Positions 47,801 to 57,082 of a stretch of DNA of 64,000 nt are shown here, piece by piece. Made by a program: the position numbers and the translations under genes. Source of the DNA: Trissonchulus latispiculum (taxonomy: Eukaryota > Nematoda > Enoplea > Enoplida > Ironidae); assembly GCA_030248195.1 (NCBI GenBank), contig JASAND010020542.1, positions 1-64,000 of the forward strand. Reading direction: 5' to 3'. Under the pieces are notes generated by a model. That model was given only the letters and a program-made list of their open reading frames with translations. It did no database searches and was not told the origin of the DNA. Within the stretch, counting starts at the first letter, position 1. Every line of letters starts with the position of its first letter.

Positions 47801-50800
47801 CAGCAGCCGATAGAAACTGGGCAATTTTCGCGAATATGGGTTGTTCAGCGAAGCTGGTCCATATTAGTGCGCTTTTAACCTAGTCCTCCTGGCATTTACA
47901 ACCTGCCCCTCCCATATTAACGTTTTAAAACCTAGTCCTCTGTCCATTTACAACCTAATGTCACCCATATTGCATTTTTCATGCTCCACCGGAGCATTTT
48001 GATTCTTGTGTACGTATATATATAATACACCTATTTATGACGTATCTTTTTGATTTATTTCTCCTACCGGGAGTAGGGAGAGCAAACAATTTGTTTTCTC
48101 TGCTTTAGAAAGTTTAATGGAATTTTTGGTCTCTAAACAACAGTTTTGGAAATTGACAAAGTTTTTGCTTGCAGGTATTCTTTCCGGTGAAAAGCAACGA
48201 ATTGATCGCGGCTATGATTTCACTGGAGTTCTGGAATGGTTTGCAGAAAGGGTGGACAGAATTATTTTGCTGTTTGATGCTCATAAACTTGACATCTCTG
48301 ATGAGTTCAAGCGTTGTATTGAGGTATGAGCTTTCGATGCGTAAGTACGTACATGTGCGTGTATGCACATGTAGGTGCTACATTTGATAGGACTTCCGAG
48401 TAAATCACGCCTTGTTAGTACTACGTATCTTTTATTACATAGACGTGATTCAGAAGGGAACGATTTTTGTCCAAAAAATTTTGGTGAATCCGGAAAGATT
48501 TTGAAAATTTTGACCGAAAATCCTTAAAATGTGGCATTTTCTGGGCACCTTATAGTGAGTGGGGGGGGGGAGCCCAAAAAGTGGGGGCGCCCCCCCCAAT
48601 AAAGAAAACAGAGGCGTGGGAGCTACACCAAGGTGTATATACTAGGATTGGGTGGTTAGAAAGTATGAGTCTTCTTGCATTCAGTTACCATGTTATTCTA
48701 TCGCACTGGATTTTGGTGATAAGAGTTAAATTTTAGTTAAACAGCAAGGGGCAAACGCAAACACAATGCACTAATAAATAGGAGGACGGCAGACAATATA
48801 GTTTGTTTGCCAAAGTTTGTTTTGTTTTTATAAAACAAATTTTATGCACTCTACATTTAAATAGTACTCCACTAAATGCGTAAACGAGTAGTTAAAGTTT
48901 ATATATACTGTTTGTCTAGCCAGGGATTATGGTAATGTTAGTTATTCACAAAAAGGGTCCGTTAGAGAAGGGATGGGTGGCCAACAACCAATCGGATTCA
49001 GGCAGTCTTAGCCTGATCTGGCGAACCCCCAACAAAGAAGACCTCTGCTGTCAATGCCTCCAAACGGAGACCTCTTTTGGACCCCCCAATCGGGGTTTCT
49101 GCCGGCAGTTGCCATCCCCCCCTCTCCAAATCTGAAATCCCCAAGAAATTGCTTTACTAAATGAATCAATTCAGTTGTAATTGAATAATGTGGCCGACTT
49201 TTTCACTTTATTTTTTATTTTATTTTAGGCATTAGCCGGCAATGAAGACAAAATTAGAATTGTTTTGAATAAGGCAGATCATGTAGATCATCAGCAGTTG
49301 ATGCGTGTCTACGGAGCCTTGATGTGGTCGCTTGGCAAAGTGTTTCGTACTCCAGAAGTCTCACGGGTCTACATTGGTTCCTTTTGGGATTCCCCTCTTC
49401 AATATGACATCAATCGAAGACTGTTTGAGGATGAACAGCACGATCTGTTTGCCGATCTGCAGTCCTTGCCCAGGAATGCCGCCTTACGAAAGCTGAACGA
49501 TCTGATCAAGAGGGCTAGATTAGCTAAGGTATTTTTCGATATTTTCTGAGTTATATACAACATTTTTATTTTTAGAGTTTAAAGTTTTCTGTTTTTTGCA
49601 CGTCATCCTTTATTGCGTTATCTTCAGGTTTCTGCATGTTCCACGAAAGCTGAAACTCCCCATTTATGTTTAGGTTCATGCTTATATTATTGCTCAATTG
49701 AAGAAGGAAATGCCTTCCATGATTGGGAAAGAAAAGCGAAAGAAGGAGCTTATAGCAAGCCTGGATAAAATATACTCTCAAATTCAGGTAGCTAGTTTAG
49801 TTTTCCTTGAAAGCAATGATTGTGTTTCCGTTCTTAGCTTGTACACCATAGTCATTGTTCAGAGAACGCTCGAAACTTGCATACAAAGGTTTTCTGGCAC
49901 AGGACAATCAATTCCCGTAGTTCGCTTTGCCGCCCAAGCTGTGCGTCTTGCCGCGCTGGTTCCACTTTTAGCCGTCTGGGGTCATATTGGCGACGAGCGC
50001 ATCCTGGTGGTCCATATCAGGCTCTGCTTAGCCTCTCAAAACTTAATCTATAGTGTTTTTCTGATGCCCTGAGCACGTTCTTAGTATCCGTTTGCCGTCC
50101 GACCCACCGTGCTGGACTGGTTGCACTTTGTCGGCAAGGGTCAGGAAAATAACCGTTTCCTGGAGGTCCATATTAGGCTCTATTCTTAACTTAGCCTCTC
50201 AAAAGTAGAGTTGTGCCGTTAAGAAATTTCCCGGGCCGGGCCCGGGCCTGCTGAACCGACCGGGCCCGGTCCGGGCCTGCTGAACCGACCGGGCCCGGTC
50301 CGGGCCTGCTGAACCGACCGGGCCCGGCCCGGGCCCGGAGGCCCGATTCAAGGCCCGGTAGGCCCGGCGGCCCGGTGTAGGCCCGGTCGGCCCGGTGAAG
50401 GCCCGGCATACAAAAAACAGTGTCAAACAATAGCTAGTGCTATTTATTACAACTTAGACAACTTCTGGAAGCTTAAATTTGACTTTCTTATGCAGAGAAT
50501 TTGTGAAAATTATGAAATTTGCACAACAAAAATTTGACCGGGCCTCATCGGGCCCGACCGGGCCTGGCCGGGCCTCCAAGGCCCGGCAGGCCCGGTAGGC
50601 CCGGCTCGGACCGGGCCTCCGCGGCTGACCGGGCCCGGGCCGGGCCTACCGATCCAACAACCGGGCCCGGGCCGGCCCGGTGCAGGCCCGGCCCGGAGCC
50701 CGAGGCCCGATTCAAGGCCCGGGCACAACTCTACTCAAAAGTTTGTCTGTAGAGGTACCCTGGTACTCTGAGTGCATTCCGGGTATGCTGTTCATTTTGG

Positions 50801-52465
50801 TGCCCGACTGGCCTTTCTGTCTGTGCCGGTGCCTAATAGGGTCCTTTGGGGTAGGGCGTTATGTGGTAAACATTTTCTTCAAAGTGGTCGAATTTGGTGT
50901 CAATTATTGAAATTCCTGAGCAACATTTGTCATACATATTAAGATCATATTTTACCAACACTCACACTTACTAAGCTCTTTTCTGCGCATTTTCGCTTCT
51001 TTGAAAGTTGCTGAAGTGTCTTCTGACTGTGTAGTGATAGTGAGTTCCTGCTCTTTTGTTCTTATGAGTTGTATATAATATTTTAGCGAGAACACGGAAT
51101 TTCTCCTGGAGATTTCCCTGACATTACCAAAATGCAGGAACTGTTGCAACATCAAGATTTCTCAAAATTCAATCCAATTAAACCGAAGCTGTTGGATGTG
51201 GTTGATGGAATGCTGGCGTCTGATATTGGTATTAAAAGCTGATTGAGCATTGTTTAATTTTGCTTACGGTATTGCTTAACATTTTACGTCATTTTTGGTT
51301 TTTATTTCATTACCTTCTTTTACATGTTATAGTCTGTTATGTGGTTATGTTTTGCTTGACTAGGTTTGTCTGTGATTTTAGCCCGGCTAATGCAGATGAT
51401 TCCCAAAGAAGAAGAGGCCACTCGAAATGGTCCATCAGTGGCTGGTGGTGCCTTTGAGTCTGTTTCTGACTATCATCCTCCGAATGGCCCGGCGGCGGGT
51501 GATTCAGGATCCACACCCTTCTCCTTTGGCGCCGGAGAAGGCGTCAATGCTGGCATTGGCGAGGCGGAATGGATTGTCCAGAAAGACAGATATAAATTTG
51601 ACGAAGTCTTTAGGACTCTGAACCCTGTTGATGGAAGATTAACAGGTATATAGCGTTCTTCTTTCTGCATTTTTGTTTATCACTTTGTATTTAAAGTCGC
51701 CTGATTAAGCTTGGTTAGACTTTTTGGAGTCCACGTTTTGATATTTTTGGATCCTTCTCTTTGTAGATTTGAAATTGGTGAAAACTGCTGGGTTATTTGT
51801 TTGCCAGTGCATCCATGCCACATACGTAAAATCAAGAGTACAAATGATAAGAATATGACACTAAAGCCTGCTCACTGTCAGAGTAAAAATTATGATCTGT
51901 TCGCCAGCGGCTGACCCCGCACAAATTGGACCCATAACTTTAAAGAAATTTAAGCGCTATGTTTGTGTTCTAAAGCTCGAAAACACAATTACTCAGTTGG
52001 TTCAATGTGCGTCTGTTACGGGCTTTAGAACACATACATTGCGCTTAAATTTCTTTTAAGTGATTGGTCCTATTTTGCGGGGGGGGGTCAGCCGTTAGCG
52101 AACAGAGCATCGTTTTTGCTCTGATAACAGAGACTAGGCTTAGAGTCATACTCTTATCATTATGTACTCTTGATACACAATTATTCCAGTAAGCAGAGTT
52201 GTAAAAGATATGTATGAGAGAGACCAGAAGTGGCAGTTGTTGTATTTGTTTAGGCGCGGCTGCCAAGAGTCATATGGTGAAATCAAAGCTACCAAATTCA
52301 GTGTTAGGGAAGATATGGAAGCTGTCGGATGTTGACAAGGATGGAATGCTGGACGAAGAAGAGTTTGCCTTAGCGAACTATTTAATAAATTTAAAACTGG
52401 AGGGACACGAGTTGCCAGCGAATTTGCCGGATCATTTGATACCCCCAACCAAGCGAGGGTTTTAA
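35888..52465 (+). CDS. EHD: EH-domain-containing dynamin-like ATPase (EHD family), complete, 8 coding exons
   Basis: EHD proteins are ATP-driven membrane-remodelling ATPases that tubulate endosomal membrane and act in endocytic recycling. Coding exons: 35888-36041, 38064-38369, 48175-48323, 49229-49528, 49674-49787, 51087-51228, 51382-51645, 52254-52465. All introns are GT..AG and phases join to 546 aa (human EHD1 is 534). The N-terminal segment starts MFSWLGK. The P-loop GQYSTGKT is at residues 63-70, DTPG at 151-154 and NKAD at 217-220. A helical region follows (RAEARLAK-like [17 protein letters not shown]). The C-terminal EH domain has a calcium-binding EF loop from D502 to E513. The linker before the EH domain (about residues 395-450) is Gly/Pro-rich. 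An in-frame TTG lies just upstream, but ATG 35888 gives the family MFSW start. An acceptor (ATTTTAG) ends at 35857, suggesting a non-coding first exon further upstream. Intron 2 is 9.8 kb and full of mobile elements. Confidence 0.97.
36543..37840 (+). pseudogene. CR1/jockey-type LINE remnant: PHD-finger ORF1 start joined to RT C-terminal tail
   Basis: The remnant lies in EHD intron 1. From ATG 36570 the frame reads MSDSCHAC and a C4HC3 PHD-type zinc finger (C-x2-C, CYCC, H-x4-C, CKIC) followed by a helical stretch, as in ORF1 proteins of several invertebrate CR1-like LINEs. At about 36930 the sequence jumps to the tail of a LINE reverse transcriptase ([60 protein letters not shown]). The central endonuclease and RT core are missing. 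The tail continues over three frames to about 37755, and a short ATACA tandem run at 37815-37837 may be the element's 3' end. Confidence 0.9.
38687..38722. repeat. Terminal palindrome of Q2
   Basis: Arms TATTATAGGGGG and CCCCCTATAATA enclose GCGC GAGA GCGA; it is nearly perfect. Confidence 0.92.
39722..40064. repeat. Three 150-bp units inside Q2
   Basis: Counterpart of 13089-13445, inverted, with the unit word GTACAGCACGGCCTATAAC. Confidence 0.85.
40674..40707. repeat. Terminal palindrome of R2 (15-bp arms)
   Basis: Perfect arms ATTATGTAGGGGCGC and GCGCCCCTACATAAT around GATA. The GTA/TAC pair differs from the Q palindromes but remains paired. Confidence 0.95.
40674..41385 (+). mobile_element. 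Hairpin/satellite element R, copy 2 (EHD intron 2)
   Basis: It starts with a perfect 15-bp-arm hairpin and then has the R body, inverted relative to 16750-17510. Similarity to R1 ends near GAGCATACTGC at 41383, where the 149-bp satellite begins. The satellite, the Naiad element and the module at 46892 may all have been parts of, or insertions into, this same element. Confidence 0.72.
41430..42595 (+). repeat. 149-bp satellite array (about eight units)
   Basis: Tandem units recur every 148-149 bp, marked by GCGATCAACTTTTGTCATT near 41503, 41649, 41797, 41946, 42094, 42243, 42391 and 42540. The array is GC-rich (CCCACCCACTGTGGGTCGGG). Open frames through it arise only because 149 is not a multiple of three and stop codons are rare. 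A core (TCAAAAATGAAAGT ... CAACTTTTGTCAT) is shared with the satellite at 60180-61150. The first unit (41385-41450) is divergent. Confidence 0.92.
42238..42906 (+). repeat. Left 669-bp direct repeat flanking the Naiad element
   Basis: The segment repeats at 46204-46872 with a constant offset of 3966 bp and no difference noticed on reading. It contains the last satellite units of the 149-bp array and about 300 bp of unique tail ending AATATTGTCAGAGAA. It may be a pseudo-LTR, as tandemly inserted PLE copies produce, or a long duplication of pre-existing satellite DNA. Confidence 0.9.
42999..44199 (+). pseudogene. Naiad PLE N-terminal part: Cys-rich leader, GIY-YIG nuclease, CxC motif
   Basis: From 42999 to about 43222 the frame reads a Cys-rich leader ([12 protein letters not shown], then [10 protein letters not shown]). 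A short TA run at 43222-43230 then shifts the frame, and 43216-44199 reads on as 327 aa. The nuclease has [14 protein letters not shown] (the GIY-YIG pair is present as VVY/YLI and QYVG), the catalytic arginine region LQVRFGQH, and the two Cys plus two His (C-x2-C, then H and H before HF) typical of PLE nucleases. A basic region follows. The CDC triplet is at residues 291-293 (44086-44094), just before [13 protein letters not shown]. It ends with TAA at 44197 after a run of seven A. This looks like a slightly decayed copy; a sequencing error in the runs is also possible. Confidence 0.88.
44183..45772 (+). CDS. Naiad PLE reverse transcriptase domain (529 aa open frame)
   Basis: This is a reverse transcriptase of the Penelope/TERT-related class. 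Visible motifs in order: the KFRIPKNL entry segment, [14 protein letters not shown] (fingers), DFGQLYTNL (motif A, about 44925), [15 protein letters not shown] (motif B, about 45154), YIDD at residues 371-374 (motif C, 45293-45304), LDINISI (motif D) and [14 protein letters not shown] (motif E). It overlaps the end of the upstream nuclease frame by 17 bases in another frame. The listed ATG is therefore probably not a true start but the point where one ancestral ORF was split at an A7 run. The RT frame itself is uninterrupted and its catalytic aspartates are intact. A 45773-46202 trailer with AATAAA follows. Confidence 0.92.
   Translation: MKFGAKFRIPKNLNYGDVRKSFCAGLEDFINKNCLKFNVPAYEFQAWKILVTNRFNSMLNYEAQNSTNLSYFRLDQQIIKKIHNKFVITTVDKASHNFAVICKKFYVSKLLDEVGFNRTNQTYQIVNTECVNVIRNQISYSERYGIPATQNFTLPFMQIIPKFHKNPIGFRTIIAAKTACTKPVSIRLGNALKLIQNSIKSYCNAISRYRRFCKPFWVIDNNRDIINDLNKLNKRNNCKSVYTYDFGQLYTNLQHADILSCMKNVIALGFGKSGRKIIIHEKSANWGNHSKKGIVVNQTDLYEMLEWLISNSYFTVGNLLCKQVIGIPMGTNAAPFIANLVLFDYEYRFIMDRLKAEDYGIVENLRYTYRYIDDITTVGDKKVFDEQNPNIYPNSLTLNKVNSDPRQADVLDINISIDNSGKFVTDVFDKRDNFPFKTLMLPHACSNVSKSCLYNVVMGEINRYGNICNVYDNFIRKSVKLIALATSQGYEVDQLKLAVRKSVKRHKFDVKFNTNVSAICSSIFMLHVN
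46204..46872 (+). repeat. Right 669-bp direct repeat flanking the Naiad element
   Basis: This is the second copy of 42238-42906, directly after the Naiad 3' trailer. It starts inside a satellite unit (GGCGAGGCGATCAACTTTTG) and ends at the same AGAGAA as the left copy, after which the flanks diverge. Confidence 0.9.
46892..47701. repeat. Perfect 187-bp inverted repeat pair with 436-bp spacer
   Basis: Arms 46892-47078 and 47515-47701 are exact reverse complements on reading. Each arm is one copy of a 187-bp module bounded by ACAAGAAAG and ATTCGCGGGC. The spacer is AT-rich and non-coding. It lies in EHD intron 2, shortly after the Naiad right repeat. Confidence 0.93.
47829..48009 (+). repeat. 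Solo copy of the 187-bp module
   Basis: It runs CGCGAATATGGGTTG ... GGAGCATTTTGATTCTTGT, nearly identical to the module copy in Q1 and Q2 rather than to the neighbouring pair. Internally it has two to three sub-repeats of CCCATATTA plus ACCTAGTCCTC. Confidence 0.9.
49862..50941 (+). mobile_element. Element V, copy 2, with a single satellite unit (EHD intron 5)
   Basis: It shares TTTTCTGGCAC, GGTTCCACTTT, GTCCATA(T)AGGCTC and CCTCTCAAAACTT with 59905-60150. It is interrupted at CTCAAAAG by the hAT-like element 50206-50733. It ends in one degraded satellite monomer (50870-50941: AAGTGGTCGAATTTGGTGTC ... CAACATTTGTCAT). Confidence 0.7.
50206..50733. mobile_element. hAT-like element with GGGCCCGG arrays in EHD intron 5 (TSD CTCAAAAG)
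   Basis: Termini TAGAGTTGTGCC and GGCACAACTCTA are flanked by exact CTCAAAAG copies (50198-50205, 50734-50741). GGGCCCGG and related motifs fill both arms, and a 110-bp AT-rich centre separates them. Long Gly/Pro/Arg frames here are low-complexity artefacts. It interrupts an older element (49862-50941). Confidence 0.93.
51831..52174. repeat. Foldback element in EHD intron 7
   Basis: Arms 51831-51975 and 52022-52174 are inverted repeats (ATCAAGAGTAC at both outer ends; AAATTTAAGCGC inside). A short G run is expanded in the right arm. It lies 80 bp from the acceptor of the last EHD exon. Confidence 0.9.
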
Positions 52466-53706
52466 TGAAACAACGTGTAGTGTGATCTCTGTTCCAACGG
52501 TTTATTTTGGTGAAAATGTAGAAGAGTTTCCACAAAATTTTGTGCATTTTATGGCTTTTAGATTGTTCTGCTGATGTTGTATGTGATCTGGTCTTTTATC
52601 TGTATACGTAAATTTCCCGTTTTGGTAAATCTATGATTTGTTGTAAAATTGTACTCGCGAGTCCTGCGATTATTGCTTTCTATTTTGCTTAATGGAACTA
52701 GTATAAAGAACGTAAATTAAGAAATTACTGTTTAGCTGGTTTGTAATTTGTTGTAACGCGACTTACATTAGACGATGCGCATTTGCAAATCTTTCTATGC
52801 AGTTATTGTGGTCTGTCTCCTTTCCTCAGTTTCTTTTCAGTATTAATTTAGAATAGAATAATTTAGAATAGAATAATTATCTCGACTATGATTTCTGTGT
52901 CAAATTTTCCCATTTTGTCATTTCCTGCTGTAGTTGCTTTGTCGTTAGTATTTATCTCTTAGCAATCCTTATTTGTTATTTGGCTAACTTATCATTCCTA
53001 TTACTACATACACTGCTGAGCGTTGATTTATTTAAGTTCAGGGTAGTTTTTGTTTTTATCGGGATACGTTGACGTGTATCCGTCGTAATAGAATTTTTAA
53101 TACCGACTGATAGCTTATTTTTGTTTACTTATTTTTACAAATTCTGTTTTGCGTTTCTTGTATCCCATGTATTCTTTGTAAATGAAATGTGGCGTACATC
53201 CTTATGCTAGATAAGACCAGATCGAACTCTTGACGAAGAAAAACGAATATTTTTGCACTGCATACATACATAGCTGACATAGTTCGCATTTGTTTGATTT
53301 GTGTAACTATTGCGCTAAGTATAAATGCATGTGTGGTTTCATTACATACTTCTGTTTTGTTCCTCTATGTGTGTCTCCTGAGTCGCTCTGTTGGGTCCAA
53401 CCAGTTTGTGATTGTGTTTAGAATGACTATTTTTCACATTGAATAATTATAAATCGCATGTCGTATCCTGTCATTGTCATAGATTACTTTGTTACAAAAA
53501 TTAAAATATTTACTCAGGCTCTGGTGGAACTGTATTGCATTACCTATTTTGCATTAATCTGTTAGATATTAGCTGTACGTACTTATGTTACTTGTTTTGT
53601 GCAATTTAAACAGTTTATGTAATGCTTGCATATGGGTCTAAGTTATTTGTATATATAATCCCTGAGTTTAATTTATCAGTACAGATGACAATATTGATTA
53701 TTTGCT

Positions 53707-53712
53707 AATAAA
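53707..53712 (+). other. Candidate polyadenylation signal of EHD
   Basis: AATAAA follows 1.24 kb of T-rich DNA without recognisable repeats after the EHD stop codon, consistent with a long 3' untranslated region (52466 to about 53735). Inference only. Confidence 0.5.
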
Positions 53713-54808
53713 AGTTTCCTTTGGCTTGTAGCTATGCTATGTAAAAATACCAACCCAAGTTCTATTTAGTTCTGTTTTAAACCTTAAGTGCTTGTTTAGA
53801 TGTATAGGATGTGGTTTATAAAAATACCCGCTTTCATAAATCAAAGAGCTGACGTGTTGTGTAATTTCTTATCAGCAATTCCATTCTTGAGAACACCTTG
53901 CGTAACTAAGAGCAGCAAGTTTGTCTACTCTAAATGCTTTCGCTGGAAATTGTAATTATTGTTCAGGTTTGTCGTAACCATGTGCACCGACCCTTTTTCA
54001 CTGGTGTTACGCATAGAAATAAGCACACGTAGCTATTCAAAATAGATTACTGTGCTAGTATTCAGTGTGTAAGGCAGTTTTGCACACAAGCTTTCTTAAT
54101 CTCAGTATTTCCTCCATTCTGATGCAGGAAGCTTAGAAGCTGTGTGTTTTGAAAGTCCTAATGAACTTCTATGGCGGTGGAGTTGTTGATTCAGTAACCG
54201 ATTTCCGTTTCAGTTGTCGATCAAAAATAGTTTGTTTTAGTGTCACTACAGTGATCTTCGTTTTCCCTTCTAGCACACATGTATCCTAAACACTACTTTA
54301 GTGGACTAGGCAATTGAGTTTACGTAAGACAGAAGGTTAGATAGGCTGGGTTGGTAGGGTAGGACATGTGTCAAACAAATTTAAGAAAAAATTTTCTTTC
54401 TTTGAGGAAAGAAATAGTGAAAGATAGAATCTTTCTTTTCACTAAAGTATGTCAGTAGCTGTAGTTTTGCCCTAATTCAACTTCTGACATGGTGGCAGGT
54501 AAAACTTGCGTACAGTGCCAATGCTCGTCTAACCAAGAGTACATAGTGATAAGAATGATAATGAATATATGAATAATGATGATACAAATAATGATGAACT
54601 CAGACTCACCTTGAAAGATTCCTTAATCTGATGCGTGCAGTTCCCAAGCGTACACTGTTGTATCCAAGCATATGTATATAACCATTAAGATCTAGCAGTT
54701 CTCAACTGTCACCAAAGTTCCGTGGCTTAAGGTGCTGGTGTCCTTTTGTGCAGTGCTTTTGTCGTGATTTTTTTGAAACGCTATAACTTTCGCAATTTTG
54801 AGAGTGGA

Positions 54809-54814
54809 AGGGGG

Positions 54815-54880
<66 letters not shown>

Positions 54881-54942
54881 GGGGGGGGGAGGGGGGGGGA
54901 GAGGGGAAGGGGAGGAGGGGGGAAGGGAGGAGGGGGGGGGTG
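54809..54942. repeat. Long G homopolymer and G/A tract
   Basis: About 70 uninterrupted G are followed by GGGGGGGGA repeats. It is G-quadruplex-capable and difficult to sequence, so the true length is uncertain. Confidence 0.9.
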
Positions 54943-55097
54943 GAAAGAGCTTTATACATCGTTTTAAAGCTTAGAATCTGCAGATTCACATCAGCTTATG
55001 AAACCAGCAAAATCAGCACAAAACTAGCAAAAATGTTCTGACATGCTGACATCTGACAGGCTAAATATAGACGAAAAATTTTTGAACATGGATTTAA

Positions 55098-55181
55098 GGG
55101 GGAGGGGAGGGGGGGGGAGGGGGGGAGAGGAGGGAGGGGGGGGGGAGGGGGGGGAAGGGGGGGGGGGAGGGGGGGGGAGAG

Positions 55182-55213
<32 letters not shown>

Positions 55214-55267
55214 AGGGAGAGGAAGGGGGGGGGGGAGGGGGGAGGGGGGGAGGGAGAGGGGGGGGGA
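55098..55267. repeat. GGGGA/GGGA purine tract
   Basis: About 170 bp of nearly pure purine with G runs. Poly-Pro/Gly frames here are artefacts. Confidence 0.9.
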
Positions 55268-55938
55268 TCTCAAAACTGTAGAATCTGCCAAAATTTTTTC
55301 TTGTGCCATGGTATGAAGGACATATGGGCCGAGGGACATTTTTTTGGATTTGGCTCAACAAGCCTCAATACTCCAGAAAATCCGGGAAATGTGCGGTGAC
55401 ACGAAATTTCGCAACTTTGTATTCAGTTTTCTCGCAACTGGAGTCGTTTTAACTCAAACCCAGAAAAAAGTCCCTCCGCAATAGTGCGAATTTTCATTCT
55501 GGCAAAGATCACGCGAATCCATTGGGTAGTTTTTGAGAAATCGCTGTTTAAAACAAAATAATCGCAGTTTTTGCCAAAATGGTTTTTCGGCCAAATCTCT
55601 AGCTTTAAAGCAACGAATCCCAGCTAAATAGGCACTGATAAAATGGGCAATTTGACCGCGTATTGATTGAGTATAAATAACCGAAAATTGTTCGTAGCAT
55701 TTAGCAGTTATTTTGAAAAAACTGATTTTTTCAAAAGAAAGAAAATGGCCGTTTTTTGACCCCAAAAATCGTTTTTGGCTTATACTGACTTAACCCTGAG
55801 AGATAGCTCAAAGGTTGTAAAAGCAAAAATGTTCGTTTTGTACCCTCTTTCCATCCATAACAACCAATCTGATGTATCGATTACCTACTGAGAGTATTAT
55901 GACAAAAATCGATAAATTTCTCATCTTTCACCTTGAAA

Positions 55939-56732
55939 TAGGGATGGGCGCGGAAAAAAAAGGACTGGAAAAAAAAGGTTTTTTTCCGTTTTTTTCCATT
56001 TTTTTCCGATGGGGTGGAAAAAAATGGAAAAATATTCCTAACGTTATTTTGACGATTTTTACAATAAAATATAATGTTTTCTGAGCTTTTCCAGCAATTT
56101 CACACTAATTGCAACCTTTTCCGTTGGTCTTAGTAGGTGGGGGTATCCTAAATCTGACGAAATTGTATTTGGGTTTTTTCGATGCATCGGAAAAAAATGG
56201 AAAAATATTCGGGACATGTTCTGAAAGTTAATTTATAACATCAAGAAAGCATCAAAACAATAGAATACATATTTGCATTTGAGCAAGTTTCATCTACTTT
56301 CCATGTGAAAATGAATGCGTGACTCCTGTAGAGTTAATAATTTACACAACAGTGGAGTGTTCAACCAAAACTGTTAAAATATCTGGAATTGTTTACTTTA
56401 CGGAGCATGTTACCTATGGAAACCACAAACTAGGTCTAGTTGAACCGCCAAAGTATACAGAAGTGACCTGTCCTTTGCTTTAACAGCGTCACCCGCTGAA
56501 AATATTTGATTCCTGTAACCACTACTGGAATCTTTCTAAGCGCTTGTGTAATTGCATTACCCCTATGGGGCTACAAATATCCTGAAAACTGCTTCTGTGC
56601 ATGCAAAAACATGAAATAACGCAACTTTTAGCACATTGTGTAATTTTGGAGTGACCGGAAAAAAATGGAAAAAACCGGAAAAAAAGGTTTTTTTTCCGGC
56701 AATCTTTTTTTTCCGGAAAAAAACCAACCCTG
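55939..56732. mobile_element. hAT-like element, TAGGG(A/T)TGG family (TSD CCTTGAAA)
   Basis: Termini TAGGGATGGG and CCAACCCTG are flanked by exact CCTTGAAA copies (55931-55938, 56733-56740). GGAAAAAA/TTTTTTCC motifs repeat inside both ends, as in 34852-35564, but the centre is different. Confidence 0.88.
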
Positions 56733-57082
56733 CCTTGAAAGATTCCTTAATCTGATGCGTGCAGTTCCCAAGCGTACACTGTTGTATCCAAACATATGTA
56801 TATAACCATTAAGATCTAGCAGTTCTCAACTGTCACCAAAGTTCCGTGGCTTAAATAGCTGCAATCGTAATGTGCATATTTAAACAAGCAAAAATGTCCC
56901 CTGTACTATACTGTTGAAGATAGGGGGCAGACTTAATGAAATAGAGATAAAACTAAACATAGCTACGTTTTTATTAGACATTCCTGCTCCAATAGGGATA
57001 ATGAACTTGTTCAGAGCTCTACAGAAAGTTATTCCTAAAGATATTACACGTTGTACACTTCGTGAACATTATTTTTCAGGTT

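Larger units (their letters stand above)
54608..56855 (+). repeat. Direct duplication of about 125 bp, 2.1 kb apart
   Basis: 54609-54733 and 56733-56855 both read CCTTGAAAGATTCCTTAATC through GTTCCGTGGCTTAA with one difference noticed. The hAT-like element 55939-56732 inserted exactly at the start of the second copy, so its own CCTTGAAA duplication overlaps this repeat. Confidence 0.85.

Noticed and set aside
50191..50752. Gly/Pro/Arg-rich proteins on both strands
   Set aside because: They are translations of GGGCCCGG low-complexity arrays inside a hAT-like element.
54702..55399. Poly-Pro/poly-Gly proteins
   Set aside because: They are translations of G homopolymer tracts.
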